Positions 8,465 to 18,193 of a DNA stretch of 64,000 nucleotides are shown piece after piece; position 1 is the first letter of the stretch, and the number at the start of each line of letters is the position of its first letter. The position numbers and the translations under genes are program-made. Below the pieces are notes generated by a model. It did no database searches and had not been told where the DNA came from. It saw nothing but the letters and a program-made list of their open reading frames with translations. Location: the NCBI RefSeq assembly GCF_014696385.1, contig NZ_JACJQB010000003.1, forward strand, positions 1 through 64,000, given 5' to 3'. The DNA comes from Pseudanabaena mucicola FACHB-723. Lineage in GTDB: Bacteria; Cyanobacteriota; Cyanobacteriia; Pseudanabaenales; Pseudanabaenaceae.

Positions 8465-9439
8465 TTAATTGTTGATTGTTAGTTTCTGCTGCATTGCTTG
8501 AATCATGACTTGAACAATTTGTGTGACTTTTGTTTGTGAGTACCAACCTAGTCTCTGATGAGCTTTATTCGGATTTGCCCGACTGATCGATATATCAGTT
8601 GGACGATATAGAGATAGATCTGAAATTACGTGATCTTGCCAATTTAATCCCAAGTATCCAAAAGCCTCAGCTATAAAGTCTGACAAACTGATGGTTTTTC
8701 CTGTGGCAATCACAAAATCATCTGGATTGTCTTGTTGAAGCATTAGGTACATTGCTTCAACATAGTCTGGTGCGTATCCCCAGTCGCGTTGAATATCAAG
8801 ATTACCTAATATGAGCTTTTCAGTTTGACCGTTGGCTATGCGACAAGCGGCGGCAATAATTTTTTGGGTTACAAAGCGATCTGGACGCAGGGGAGATTCA
8901 TGATTAAACAAAATGCCAGAACATGCAAATAAATTATAGGCTTCTCGATAATTTGCCACTTCCCAAAAAGCTGTAGCTTTCGCAACTGCATAAGGGCTGC
9001 GAGGGCGAAATGGGGTTTCTTCGTCCGCAGGTAAGCCACGAGTATCGCCAAAACATTCGCTAGAGCCAGCATTGTAGAGTTTGGTTGATTTACCAATAAA
9101 GCGAATTGATTCCAATAAATTTAGTGTGCCTGTGGCGATGCTTTCTAATGTTTCGACGGGTTGCTCAAAGGACAAGCCCACGGAGCTTTGCCCAGCTAAG
9201 TTATAGATTTCATCGGGCTGAACTTGGCTTAATACTTGGAGGACGCTGCGAAAGTCAGTGAGCGACATAGATAAACATTTAACTTGGTTGCGTATGCCTA
9301 AACATTCTAAATTTCGTAAAGTGGATATTTGAGCATCACGGGAGGTTCCATATACTTGATAATTTTTGTTTAGCAAAAGCTGGGCAAGATAAGCTCCATC
9401 TTGTCCTGAAATCCCGCAAATTAAGGCTACTTTTTTCAT
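8465..9439 (-). CDS. GDP-mannose 4,6-dehydratase-like SDR
   Basis: An extended SDR close to GMD, which converts GDP-mannose to GDP-4-keto-6-deoxymannose, the precursor of GDP-rhamnose, GDP-fucose or GDP-perosamine. The NADP-binding loop is GISGQDGAYLAQ (9-20). The active site has Ser126, Ser127, Glu128 (GSSECFGD) and Tyr150/Lys154 (YAVAK). The long FNHESPLRPDRFVTQKI stretch is specific to GMD. At 324 residues it is shorter than typical GMD (~350-370). No fucose synthase or perosamine aminotransferase sits beside it. The related reductase activity (RMD) is an alternative. Confidence 0.83.
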   Translation of the reverse strand: MKKVALICGISGQDGAYLAQLLLNKNYQVYGTSRDAQISTLRNLECLGIRNQVKCLSMSLTDFRSVLQVLSQVQPDEIYNLAGQSSVGLSFEQPVETLESIATGTLNLLESIRFIGKSTKLYNAGSSECFGDTRGLPADEETPFRPRSPYAVAKATAFWEVANYREAYNLFACSGILFNHESPLRPDRFVTQKIIAAACRIANGQTEKLILGNLDIQRDWGYAPDYVEAMYLMLQQDNPDDFVIATGKTISLSDFIAEAFGYLGLNWQDHVISDLSLYRPTDISISRANPNKAHQRLGWYSQTKVTQIVQVMIQAMQQKLTINN

Positions 9440-9445
9440 GATTGC

Positions 9446-10642
9446 CTAATTTTTTGAATGTGTTGGTAATAGATAATTCACTGATTGAATCGTTCCATCT
9501 ACCAACTGATTAATTGAGTATTTCTCAAAAACAAGTCTTTGAGCATTTTTTCCCATTATCTTTAATTTTGGAAAGTCACTAATAGCTACATCAAGTAATT
9601 TCGCCAACGCAATGCTATCTGCGAAGGGAAAAGTTTCACCAGTTACTCCTGACTCTACTAAATCTAATCCACAGCCAACTCGGTCACTAACTATAGCGGG
9701 TAAGCCACAAGCCATAGCTTCATTGACCACTAATCCCCATGTTTCGCCGTAATCAGAAGGTAAGACTAGGCAATCAGACGCAACGTAAGCTTGAACTATT
9801 TCGCTTTGGTTAAGGAATCCAGCAAAAGTTACAGGTAAGCTATGATCACTCACAAATTTTTGGGCTAATTCCATCAATTCGCCTGTTCCGACAACAAGTA
9901 TATGAATCAAATCGTAATTTGAAGAATTTTTTAAATTTTTTAATGCTTCTAGTAAATCGAGAATTCTTTTTTTTGTCTCTAGCTTACCAACATAACAGAA
10001 ACAAACTTTTGAAAATGAAATCTGCCATTTATCCCTTAATTGTTGCCTTTGGGACATTAATTTTATAGATGTATCTCTAAATCTTTGATTATCTATAAAA
10101 TATGGACAGGAGAAGAGTTTATGTATAGGCACTCCATTTTTTAAATAAAAAGAATGATTAGCTTTGCCAATAACAAGAAAAGCATTGTAAAGATTTAAGA
10201 TTGTTTGATGTAGTAATGAAATAAAAAATGGACGTGGTTTGAGGCTATTAGATTCTCCTCTAACTGCACAAGGTATTTTCAATATTTTACAAGCTAACAG
10301 TAATTGCAGTAATGGCAAGACTTGCCAACCAGTTAAGATAACAACATCTGGTTGTAATTCTTTAAGTAATTGCAGTGGTTTAGATAGATACTGAGATGTA
10401 AAACCTTTAAAGATAGTTTGTTTTAAATAATCTTTTGCCACTTTCCATTTATATCCGTCTAACAATGGAATATCCCATTCAAAAGAAATTCCGAAGCCTA
10501 CACCTTGTTGTTGAGCGTCTAAAATCGATAGAAACAAGACATCTAAAGAGATATCGTTTCTTTGAGATAAAGCTTGGAACCAAGGAACTTGATATTGAAT
10601 CGGATGAGTGGCAACAATTAAAACTTTTGGGATGTTAGACAT
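9446..10642 (-). CDS. Glycosyltransferase family 4
   Basis: A GT-B glycosyltransferase of 398 residues. It opens with KVLIVATHPIQYQVPWFQAL, a start found in a subgroup of GT4 enzymes. The donor domain contains VCFCYVGKLETKKRILDLLE and E-x7-E in ETWGLVVNEAMACGLPAIVS. It lies 6 bp before the GMD-like gene. Acceptor and donor are unknown. Confidence 0.86.
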   Translation of the reverse strand: MSNIPKVLIVATHPIQYQVPWFQALSQRNDISLDVLFLSILDAQQQGVGFGISFEWDIPLLDGYKWKVAKDYLKQTIFKGFTSQYLSKPLQLLKELQPDVVILTGWQVLPLLQLLLACKILKIPCAVRGESNSLKPRPFFISLLHQTILNLYNAFLVIGKANHSFYLKNGVPIHKLFSCPYFIDNQRFRDTSIKLMSQRQQLRDKWQISFSKVCFCYVGKLETKKRILDLLEALKNLKNSSNYDLIHILVVGTGELMELAQKFVSDHSLPVTFAGFLNQSEIVQAYVASDCLVLPSDYGETWGLVVNEAMACGLPAIVSDRVGCGLDLVESGVTGETFPFADSIALAKLLDVAISDFPKLKIMGKNAQRLVFEKYSINQLVDGTIQSVNYLLPTHSKN

Positions 10643-10696
10643 TGATTATTAATAGCTGTAGTCTAGATCGACAATAATATAAATAATAAGAATTAC

Positions 10697-11620
10697 CTAA
10701 GCGGAGTCTATGTTAAGAGGTGTAAATTTAATGTGCTGATCGATATATGATGGTCCTCTAGTAAATAAATTTAAAGCCCATAATAATCCTCTAAATTCAG
10801 CGATTAGCGTAAAGGGAATCCACCAAGGCTTAAAAAGGTGATGACGATTGGTGATAGAACGAATGGGTCTGGTTAATATTTTATACAAGCGTCCATGCAT
10901 TTCTTTGGCACGCAGAAGATAATAATAATCACCAACGGTATGGTTAGGCTGACAAGTGGTGAGGTGGTGTCCATGACTCCTTGTACCACCAGCAGTTACT
11001 TTAAGATGGTGAATACAGGCTGATGGCTCAAATTTGATCCTTGCCCCAGACTTTAAAAAACGATAAGCAAATTCTGCTTCAAACTGATAAGCAACTTTTA
11101 CAAAATTCTCATCGAATCCGCCTAGGGCAATAATTTGTTGGGTATGAATAGAAAAGTTTCCACCCATAAAATTAGATCTCCATCCATTTTCTGTAGTTGC
11201 GAATGGACTTTTTGCAACCGCGAGGTTTTGATTTTCTTCCCATGGTTGAATAACTCTGCCAGCAACGATAATATTTTCATATTCTTGATGTGCTTGCCAA
11301 TGGGACAACACAAGATCATGCTCAGGAATGATATCGTCATCCAGAAAAAGGACAATCTCATATTTAGCTATAAGTATGCCTTCATTCATGGCAGATGGGA
11401 TTGATGGCTGTGATAACTTGATCCAGCGAATTTTTTCTTGTATTTCTAATTCCCTAAGTTGACTAATAGTTTCAGGTTGGTGCTGCTGGGTTTGATCAAC
11501 AACAATAATTTCGGCAGCTTTAGGTGATAACTCCAAAAGGTAAGTCAACGTATCTATTAGTACCTGTTCCCTCTGATACGTTGGGATAATAATACTAATG
11601 GGCAATGTTGATTGAGTCAT
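10697..11620 (-). CDS. Glycosyltransferase family 2
   Basis: A GT-A inverting glycosyltransferase of 307 residues. The N-terminal ISIIIPTYQREQVLIDTL is the nucleotide-binding strand, and the metal-binding acidic motif is FLDDDI near residue 93. Further signs are GGNFSIHTQQIIALGGFDEN and the acceptor-side VAYQFEAEFAYR. It is followed by the polymerase-like gene on its upstream side. Confidence 0.86.
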   Translation of the reverse strand: MTQSTLPISIIIPTYQREQVLIDTLTYLLELSPKAAEIIVVDQTQQHQPETISQLRELEIQEKIRWIKLSQPSIPSAMNEGILIAKYEIVLFLDDDIIPEHDLVLSHWQAHQEYENIIVAGRVIQPWEENQNLAVAKSPFATTENGWRSNFMGGNFSIHTQQIIALGGFDENFVKVAYQFEAEFAYRFLKSGARIKFEPSACIHHLKVTAGGTRSHGHHLTTCQPNHTVGDYYYLLRAKEMHGRLYKILTRPIRSITNRHHLFKPWWIPFTLIAEFRGLLWALNLFTRGPSYIDQHIKFTPLNIDSA

Positions 11621-11643
11621 TCTATTTACAATTTAATTTTTAA

Positions 11644-13062
11644 CTACATTTTATGGCTTATTTGTTGAGATATTGGTTGAGTTTTATGAGATATAAACTT
11701 CCATGATGCCAAGGCAAATCCCATACAAAAACCTTGAATACTGAGAACAAACGGATCTCCATATATCTGAACGGCACTAGTGAATACAGCAAAATTCGCA
11801 ATTTGAAAGGCGAGAATACCATTGACTAGGGTTCCGAGCCTAGTGTCAGCCTGATGCATGGATATCAATGTTTTCCATAGGTATTGGATCAACATATAGA
11901 CTATAACAGCACACAAAATAAGGCCAGGAATGCCCAATTCGATAATTATTTTGCCTAATCCCCCCTCGCTAGCACCTGCAAGCATACTGTAATCCTCGCC
12001 AGATACATATTGACTACCTTGACTAACAATACCAGCCCCAAAACCTAACCAATTGCTACGATCAAGTGCCCACTGCAAGGAACCTAAGCCTAGTTGACTA
12101 AAGCGGTCTTGTACGTCAGAGACAGATACTGTCCCTCTTGTGGTGTAGGTATCAAATATATCCGTATCTAATATTGAGCTTAGAGATATAGAACCTATCA
12201 ATAAAACAATCATCAATACAATTAATGGTTGAATTGACATTTTTTTGCTGACTGATATCGAACTCAAAAGATATAGGATTGCGTAAGATATTAAAAAGGT
12301 CACCACTGTAACAATAAATTTGCGACGACCAGTTAGTAAGCCTGCGCTGAATAGGAGCATTATGACTGGTAATACCATAAAGCTTATTTTTTTGTAGCTG
12401 CCCACTAGAAATAGTAAAAATGTGGCGCAAATACTGCTTCCCATATGCCAAGCCGCAACTTCAGATGTTCGCATTAAACCTGCATGAGATATTAAAAAAC
12501 CACCACTAACTCGACTATCAGTAATTCTTAGGGCTTCGCCAACTGGCTTGAGAATTTGCCAGTCTACAATATCACTCCATTCAAGATATACACTACAAGC
12601 AACAACTATGTTTATCAGGACATAAGTTAGTGCTAGTTTTTCAAAGTTTTGAGGATGGCGAAAGTAATAGTATGTAAGAACGATGACGAGTAAGGGTAGT
12701 AAGTAAGCCAGAATGCCTATAGTTGGAACGACAGGAGAGTTAGTTCTAAGAAAAGCATTCGTTGCTTGTATAAAAATAAATACAATAAATATTTGAAACA
12801 GGTTAATCAGATTTTTGTTTCTTTGGAAAGTATCTGAAAGATTAAATTGATTTAATTGAGTTATTGCAGAAAAAAATGTTAAAACAATCACAACTACTAT
12901 TAACAGGTTTAAATAGACTGGTTGATCGGGAATTATTTTTCTTACAGATTCCTGCAAAAAGCCCACATACAATGCAATTGAAGTCCCATTTCTCCAATTG
13001 CTTATGATAGCTATAAGTATAAATAGACTGATAAGAACTATTATTATATTATCGCTCATCAA
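11644..13062 (-). CDS. O-antigen polymerase/ligase-like membrane protein (Wzy/WaaL type)
   Basis: A 472-residue integral membrane protein with about 10-12 hydrophobic segments from the N-terminus (IIIVLISLFILIAIISNW) to near the end. It has a large polar loop around residues 300-360 (DTDIFDTYTTRGTVSVSDV, then GAGIVSQGSQYVSGEDYSM). This layout fits the O-antigen ligase/polymerase superfamily, which polymerises or transfers undecaprenyl-linked glycan outside the membrane. It is the only clear multi-spanning protein in the glycan block. Polymerase and ligase cannot be told apart by eye. Confidence 0.75.
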   Translation of the reverse strand: MMSDNIIIVLISLFILIAIISNWRNGTSIALYVGFLQESVRKIIPDQPVYLNLLIVVVIVLTFFSAITQLNQFNLSDTFQRNKNLINLFQIFIVFIFIQATNAFLRTNSPVVPTIGILAYLLPLLVIVLTYYYFRHPQNFEKLALTYVLINIVVACSVYLEWSDIVDWQILKPVGEALRITDSRVSGGFLISHAGLMRTSEVAAWHMGSSICATFLLFLVGSYKKISFMVLPVIMLLFSAGLLTGRRKFIVTVVTFLISYAILYLLSSISVSKKMSIQPLIVLMIVLLIGSISLSSILDTDIFDTYTTRGTVSVSDVQDRFSQLGLGSLQWALDRSNWLGFGAGIVSQGSQYVSGEDYSMLAGASEGGLGKIIIELGIPGLILCAVIVYMLIQYLWKTLISMHQADTRLGTLVNGILAFQIANFAVFTSAVQIYGDPFVLSIQGFCMGFALASWKFISHKTQPISQQISHKM

Positions 13063-13086
13063 TATAGTCCCTAACTTTTTTGTTAA

Positions 13087-13644
13087 CTATTGTCTATGCC
13101 CAATTTGTTTAGCTGGGATGCCAACTGCGATCGCATATGCATCGATATCATGGGTAACGACAGCACCAGCACCAATGACAGCACCATCATTTATTTTTAC
13201 TCCAGCTAAAACAACAACATTAGCCCCTAACCAGACATCATCGCCAATATAAACTGAATCAGAGATACAAGCCTGTTGATCAATTCGTTTGTCTCTGTCA
13301 ATACCATGATTATGATCTGTAATAAAACAGTTAGGTGCTACTAATGTATGATTGCCAATGTGTATTGTATTAATTATATCTAATATTACTCCTTGTGCTA
13401 GATAAGTATAATTGCCGATTTTGACAATAGCTTCATCAGATACTATCTTTAACCTTACATTTTGTTCTAAACAAGAACGTTCCCCTAGCTGAACTTGCCA
13501 AGGATGATCGATAATACATCCTCTTCCAATTGCAACTTTTTGACCTATCTTCATGCCCTGTAAAGCCAATAAATTAGCCCTAAGATAATCGGCATTTTTT
13601 GAAAATCTTTGTTTGTGTTTTTCAAGCATCTGAAAAGCGTTCAT
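13087..13644 (-). CDS. Hexapeptide-repeat acyltransferase (WcaF/NodL-like)
   Basis: A left-handed beta-helix acyltransferase, probably O-acetylating a sugar with acetyl-CoA. Hexapeptide turns run through [19 protein letters not shown] to [20 protein letters not shown]. The catalytic-type His is in [10 protein letters not shown]. Start choice is uncertain: ATG at 13644 is used here. A later ATG at 13629 would overlap the upstream methyltransferase stop (13622-13624), and a TTG start lies at 13659. No clear Shine-Dalgarno sequence favours one. Confidence 0.8.
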   Translation of the reverse strand: MNAFQMLEKHKQRFSKNADYLRANLLALQGMKIGQKVAIGRGCIIDHPWQVQLGERSCLEQNVRLKIVSDEAIVKIGNYTYLAQGVILDIINTIHIGNHTLVAPNCFITDHNHGIDRDKRIDQQACISDSVYIGDDVWLGANVVVLAGVKINDGAVIGAGAVVTHDIDAYAIAVGIPAKQIGHRQ

Positions 13645-14437
13645 AATTTTTTTGACCAATAATTAATTGTTGGTGAGCTAATATGCGTCCTAGCCATGGA
13701 GTACGTAAAATAAAACCATCAATAAGTTTTAGGATTGGATAACTAATATACTTATGCAGATAACGCAACTTCATATGTCCAGATATTAAGGGGGATTCAA
13801 AATATCTAGAAGAAGTCACTTTTAATCCTTCCTCTTCAAATATTTTAATCAACTCATCATTGCGATAAGCAAAAAAATGTCCATCTGAATCGGCGGTAAA
13901 CTGTAAATGTTCATAATCTTCTACGTTGCCCAATTCACTAAAGCTTGGCAAATTATTCTTAATATAAAAATAGTTGGGAGTTGTGGCAATTAGGTGTCCG
14001 CCATTTTTCAAGAACTGTACTAGTCTTTCTACTAATTGATTTGGGTATATTAAATGTTCAATAATTTGATTAGCAAAAACTATATCAAAATCTTGTTTGA
14101 GTTCCATTTCAAGTGCATTGCCAACAATAAAATCAATGTTGCCGTGAGTATAGCGAGACTTGGCATAGTCAATAAAATTTGATCTGATATCGACGGCAAG
14201 AACTTCATGTCCTTTTTCTGCAAGCATTAAAGCGAGTGTTGCCTGAGCGCAACCAATATCAAGTATTTTCAATTTATCCCCCTTTTGAGATACTAAATCA
14301 ATATACATATCAAGTTGATTATGATATTGATTCCAGACCTGTAAAGCTATCGAATTGTCCCAAATTTCCCGCATATCATGGACGTATAGTGCTTTTGTTT
14401 CTTCATCCCAATTTGGATTGTAAACTGGTGGTTGCAT
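13622..14437 (-). CDS. Class I SAM-dependent methyltransferase
   Basis: A 271-residue Rossmann methyltransferase. Motif I is [20 protein letters not shown], followed by the acidic end of strand 2 in [11 protein letters not shown]. Motif post-II is [13 protein letters not shown], and the later motif is [13 protein letters not shown]. The family includes small-molecule and sugar methyltransferases. Its place in the cluster suggests methylation of a glycan sugar or terminal residue. Its 3' end overlaps the acyltransferase gene. Confidence 0.82.
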   Translation of the reverse strand: MQPPVYNPNWDEETKALYVHDMREIWDNSIALQVWNQYHNQLDMYIDLVSQKGDKLKILDIGCAQATLALMLAEKGHEVLAVDIRSNFIDYAKSRYTHGNIDFIVGNALEMELKQDFDIVFANQIIEHLIYPNQLVERLVQFLKNGGHLIATTPNYFYIKNNLPSFSELGNVEDYEHLQFTADSDGHFFAYRNDELIKIFEEEGLKVTSSRYFESPLISGHMKLRYLHKYISYPILKLIDGFILRTPWLGRILAHQQLIIGQKNYERFSDA

Positions 14438-14473
14438 TATTATTCCCTGAGTTGAGTTTAGAGGTTTAGTAGT

Positions 14474-15415
14474 TTAATAGTTTGTTAGTAATCTAATCCA
14501 TGACTTAACGTGCAAAGGAAAGCATCGAAGTGATTTTAGCCAATATTTTCTAGCACGTTGTTTAGAGTATTTTAAGGCTGAAGCACCTATAAAATACCAA
14601 GCATTTGATTCAGAAACAAATGAAGGTATCATTTGCTTAGCAGCAAATTGTTTTAGCTTTTGTTCTAGGGATATTAGAGTTGATGATTCAGACATGTTAT
14701 TGGCTCTCAAAATTGCAGTATCTATAGATGATTGAGCCGCTAAAATTTGCTGTTTTCGCTTATTTGAGCTAATGCTTTTGGGATCTATAACTGCTTCGTA
14801 CAATATATCTGGAATACTAAGACACTTTCCTTTTTCTGCCATTCTAATCCACAAGTCTATATCTTGAGCCACCTTATATTCAGCCCTATATCCACCAACT
14901 ATGTGATAGAAATTACGTCTAAACATTACGCTGCCATGATGAGAAGGTCCTTTTATATTCTCTAAAGACTTAGGATGTAAGCCTTCATTTAGTTCTTCTT
15001 CGGATATTCTAACTTCATATAAAATCTCATAATCAGGATCTACATATCTTGTGCCACAAGATACAAAAACGGCTTGAGTTCTTTGAACTAGTTCCTCTAG
15101 CTGCAATGCTAGTCGATTTGGATAAGATATATCACCTACATCTTGACGGGCAATAAATTCTCCTTTTGCTTCTGCACAACCACAAATTAAAGCTTTTGTT
15201 AATCCTGTATTTTCTTGATGAATAACTCGCATTCTAGAATCTTGCTGAGCATAAGCTTCTAAAATCTTACCAGTATCATCCTTAGAGCCATCATTGACCA
15301 CAATAAATTCAAAATCTACATTTTCTTGATTCAGGATACTTTCAATGGTGCGGGGTAATGAATTTGCGCCATTGTAAACACCCATTACTACTGATACTTG
15401 AGGATTATTCTGCAT
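14474..15415 (-). CDS. Glycosyltransferase family 2
   Basis: A GT-A glycosyltransferase of 313 residues. The N-terminus is VSVVMGVYNGANSLPRTIES, followed by FIVVNDGSKDDT. The acidic motif is in ARQDVGDISYPNRL rather than a canonical DxD, as in many WcaA-like enzymes. The C-terminal region is basic and ends in KYWLKSLRCFPLHVKSW. Its start overlaps the upstream GT2 gene by 11 bp. Confidence 0.85.
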   Translation of the reverse strand: MQNNPQVSVVMGVYNGANSLPRTIESILNQENVDFEFIVVNDGSKDDTGKILEAYAQQDSRMRVIHQENTGLTKALICGCAEAKGEFIARQDVGDISYPNRLALQLEELVQRTQAVFVSCGTRYVDPDYEILYEVRISEEELNEGLHPKSLENIKGPSHHGSVMFRRNFYHIVGGYRAEYKVAQDIDLWIRMAEKGKCLSIPDILYEAVIDPKSISSNKRKQQILAAQSSIDTAILRANNMSESSTLISLEQKLKQFAAKQMIPSFVSESNAWYFIGASALKYSKQRARKYWLKSLRCFPLHVKSWIRLLTNY

Positions 15416-16391
15416 TACGCCACCGATCGCTCCAACAAGCTAATTTACCTGTATATTCCCACCCGATCAAACTGGCTATCATTTTATAGCACTTGTACTT
15501 AATATTATCTTTGGCTATAAGCATTGATGCTTGACGGGACAAATTAAATAACTTTTTAGATTCTGTAGTTAACCCTGCGGCTCCGCATTGACGCGACAAA
15601 AGAAATAACTCTTTAGAAAAATGTTGCATTTCTGATTGTTCTTTAGTTATTCCAGCTTTGATCGCATGGCTTAGGATTAACTCATGGGCTTCTGCCCGAT
15701 CGCGAAGACGACTAGGATCGAGAGCTGCACCACGACTTAACCGCACTCCATCGTGCATAGATATTTCGCAAACATACTCAGGACAATAACTTAATTTGAC
15801 ATCTAGTGCAGCAATTCGACAATCGTATTCCCAATCTTCTTCTATACGGAGTCCTGTCCAAGCCCCTGCGCGATCGCATATTTCCGCTCTATAGAGTGGA
15901 ACTGGAGTGTCCCACCAACGATACTGCAACATCAGAGGAAATACAGTCGGTACACAAACACCTGTATGCTTCTGAGGTTCAGTTGTTACACTCCCATCTG
16001 CATAGCGATAACGCACCATGCCATAGGAAACATCACAATCTGGATTAGCTTGTAATTCCGCAACTTGCAACTGAAACTTATTAGGCAACAGAATATCGTC
16101 GCTATCTAAGTACTGAATGAATTCACCGTTAGCATGAATACGCCCTTTTTCCCTAGCTACACCAGGACCACTATTAGTTTGCGAATAGGCATAGATTATA
16201 TTGGGATATCCAGATGCTAGTTGTTGAGCAACGGCGAATGTTGAATCTGTAGAACCATCATCAACAATAATAATTTCAATTTGTTGATAAGTTTGAGCAA
16301 GCACACTTTCAACTGCTCGAACAAGTTCTTCTGGGCGATTATGTACAGGGATAATGGTACTAACTAGACCTTGGATACGATTAGTTATCAT
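15405..16391 (-). CDS. Glycosyltransferase family 2
   Basis: A GT-A glycosyltransferase of 328 residues. Motifs are VSTIIPVHNRPEELVRAVES, IIIVDDGSTDST and the metal-binding YLDSDDILLPNKF. The start ATG overlaps the stop of the upstream asparagine-synthase gene as ATGA, and its own stop region overlaps the next GT2. This suggests a coupled trio of AsnB-like, GT2 and GT2 genes. Confidence 0.87.
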   Translation of the reverse strand: MITNRIQGLVSTIIPVHNRPEELVRAVESVLAQTYQQIEIIIVDDGSTDSTFAVAQQLASGYPNIIYAYSQTNSGPGVAREKGRIHANGEFIQYLDSDDILLPNKFQLQVAELQANPDCDVSYGMVRYRYADGSVTTEPQKHTGVCVPTVFPLMLQYRWWDTPVPLYRAEICDRAGAWTGLRIEEDWEYDCRIAALDVKLSYCPEYVCEISMHDGVRLSRGAALDPSRLRDRAEAHELILSHAIKAGITKEQSEMQHFSKELFLLSRQCGAAGLTTESKKLFNLSRQASMLIAKDNIKYKCYKMIASLIGWEYTGKLACWSDRWRNAE

Positions 16392-18151
16392 TTTAAATAA
16401 AACCCAGACCAGAGTTCAAGTAATAACAGCCGCCAAGCAATATGAGTAAATATAGATAAATTACTCGGCAAAGCATATCCTTTTTTGCCATGAATTAGAT
16501 AATCTTCCATAGCAGATTGCAATCCTAGTTTTTGACACCAAGTATTTGGTTGCAAGATAACATCACTGGCAAATTGACGAAATTGTGAATTTTCTTCAAT
16601 CCATGAACTAGCGATCGAAGCTCCGAACTTAGGGCGATCGCTGACAACTTCAGGCAACAAATCATATTTTTGAGCCATTTCTCTTAGTATTAACTTATTG
16701 CTGCTTTGATCTAGTAAATAATTACTAGGTAAGCGGTATGCAATTTCGGCAATTCGACGATCTAAAAAAGGTGAACGAGCTTCTACACTGGCTGCCATAC
16801 TCGCTTTATCTACTTTCATGACATAGTTATTGGGTAGTTGCCGTTGAGACTCAAATAAGCGAACGGCTTGGCAAAAGTCACCTGAAGATATATTTAAGTA
16901 ATTTTTAAATATATTACGAAACTTTGGATAAAACTTACCGTAGCGTCTACCTGCATAGCGCTGGTAAAGTTTAAATATTTGCCATTCTTGAATTCCATGA
17001 GGTTGCACAAAAGTGCCATAGCCTGCAAATAACTCATCTGAACCTTCGCCAACCAAAACAACTTTAATACCCATATCGCGACATTTTTGATAAAGAATGT
17101 TTGTGCTAATGGTTCCCCAATCAGAAAATAAATCATCAAAAATCCATGCTTTATTTTGAATTTGCCCAATTACTTCATTGGGGCTAATAATCACTTCATG
17201 GTGCTTTGTATTTGCATACTGTGCGACTATTTGGGCATTAGCCCTTTCATCGATCGTAGACTCTGCAAACGCCATGCTGATGGTTGTCACTTGTCCATGC
17301 TTTGATGCTAAAGAAGTTAACAGGCTGGAGTCTAAACCGCCTGATAGAAGTATGCCAACAGGCACATCGGCAAGTAAATGTTCTGAAACAACTTGTTTAA
17401 ATGTTGCATACAAATGTTCCAATTGGTCGGATGGTTTTATAAGCGTTTCAGGTAACGCAGAAGGCGGGGTAAAGTATTGACAAATTTCTTGGGTTTTACC
17501 TCGCTGTACTTTTAAATAGAAGCCTGGAGGAATTTTTTTGACGTTGGCTAAGATGGTTCGATCTTGATCAAATGTGTAACCAAATTCTAAAAATTGCTGT
17601 AAAGATTGTTGATCGAGGTTAACTTGAAAATCTGGGATTTGTAGCCATGCTTTTATCTCCGAGGCAAATACAATTCCTTTACGATCGGGAAGTTCACCAT
17701 AATAAAGTGGTTTCATTCCCGTTGGATCTCTTGCTAGATAAAGGCTTTGGTTTGGTTTATCCCAAATGGCAACAGCAAACATACCCGCAAAATAGTTAAA
17801 GCAACCAGCGCCCCATTGAATAAAAGCCCTCAGAACTACTTCAGTATCACCACGTGATTTAAAGTGATGTCCTAGTGTTTCTAGTTGGGTTCGCAGCGAT
17901 CGAAAGTTATATAGTTCGCCATTATAGACAATTACTACACCTGCTTGTGGATCTATCATTGGCTGATGACTAGCATCGCTCAGATCGATAATGCTTAGTC
18001 GGCGATGCCCTAATGCAATTCCCAAATCATCGTCAAAATATGTCCCTGAATCGTCAGGACCGCGATGAGCGATCGAATCTAAGGCATTGTCTAGGACTTG
18101 GGGTGCAATATCTTGCTTAGAAACGGACTGCCAGCCTACTAATCCACACAT
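16388..18151 (-). CDS. Asparagine synthase-like glutamine amidotransferase (2)
   Basis: A second AsnB-type protein, about 587 residues. The start is set at the ATG giving MCGLVG, because Cys2 must become the N-terminal nucleophile; three codons of open frame upstream are ignored. The glutaminase domain has RGPDDSG and NGELYNF. The synthetase P-loop SGGLDS is at 270-275. The sequence differs clearly from the first copy (3704-5503), so this is not a recent duplication. The two may amidate different uronic acids or positions. A housekeeping asparagine synthetase role is possible but less likely in this context. Confidence 0.85.
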   Translation of the reverse strand: MCGLVGWQSVSKQDIAPQVLDNALDSIAHRGPDDSGTYFDDDLGIALGHRRLSIIDLSDASHQPMIDPQAGVVIVYNGELYNFRSLRTQLETLGHHFKSRGDTEVVLRAFIQWGAGCFNYFAGMFAVAIWDKPNQSLYLARDPTGMKPLYYGELPDRKGIVFASEIKAWLQIPDFQVNLDQQSLQQFLEFGYTFDQDRTILANVKKIPPGFYLKVQRGKTQEICQYFTPPSALPETLIKPSDQLEHLYATFKQVVSEHLLADVPVGILLSGGLDSSLLTSLASKHGQVTTISMAFAESTIDERANAQIVAQYANTKHHEVIISPNEVIGQIQNKAWIFDDLFSDWGTISTNILYQKCRDMGIKVVLVGEGSDELFAGYGTFVQPHGIQEWQIFKLYQRYAGRRYGKFYPKFRNIFKNYLNISSGDFCQAVRLFESQRQLPNNYVMKVDKASMAASVEARSPFLDRRIAEIAYRLPSNYLLDQSSNKLILREMAQKYDLLPEVVSDRPKFGASIASSWIEENSQFRQFASDVILQPNTWCQKLGLQSAMEDYLIHGKKGYALPSNLSIFTHIAWRLLLLELWSGFYLK

Positions 18152-18193
18152 AATTAACACTCCTATTTTTAACGATACATTAAATTTCTAGGA

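Noticed and set aside
16388-18151. Possibility that the second AsnB-like gene is a recent duplicate of the first
   Set aside because: The two proteins differ throughout, apart from family motifs.
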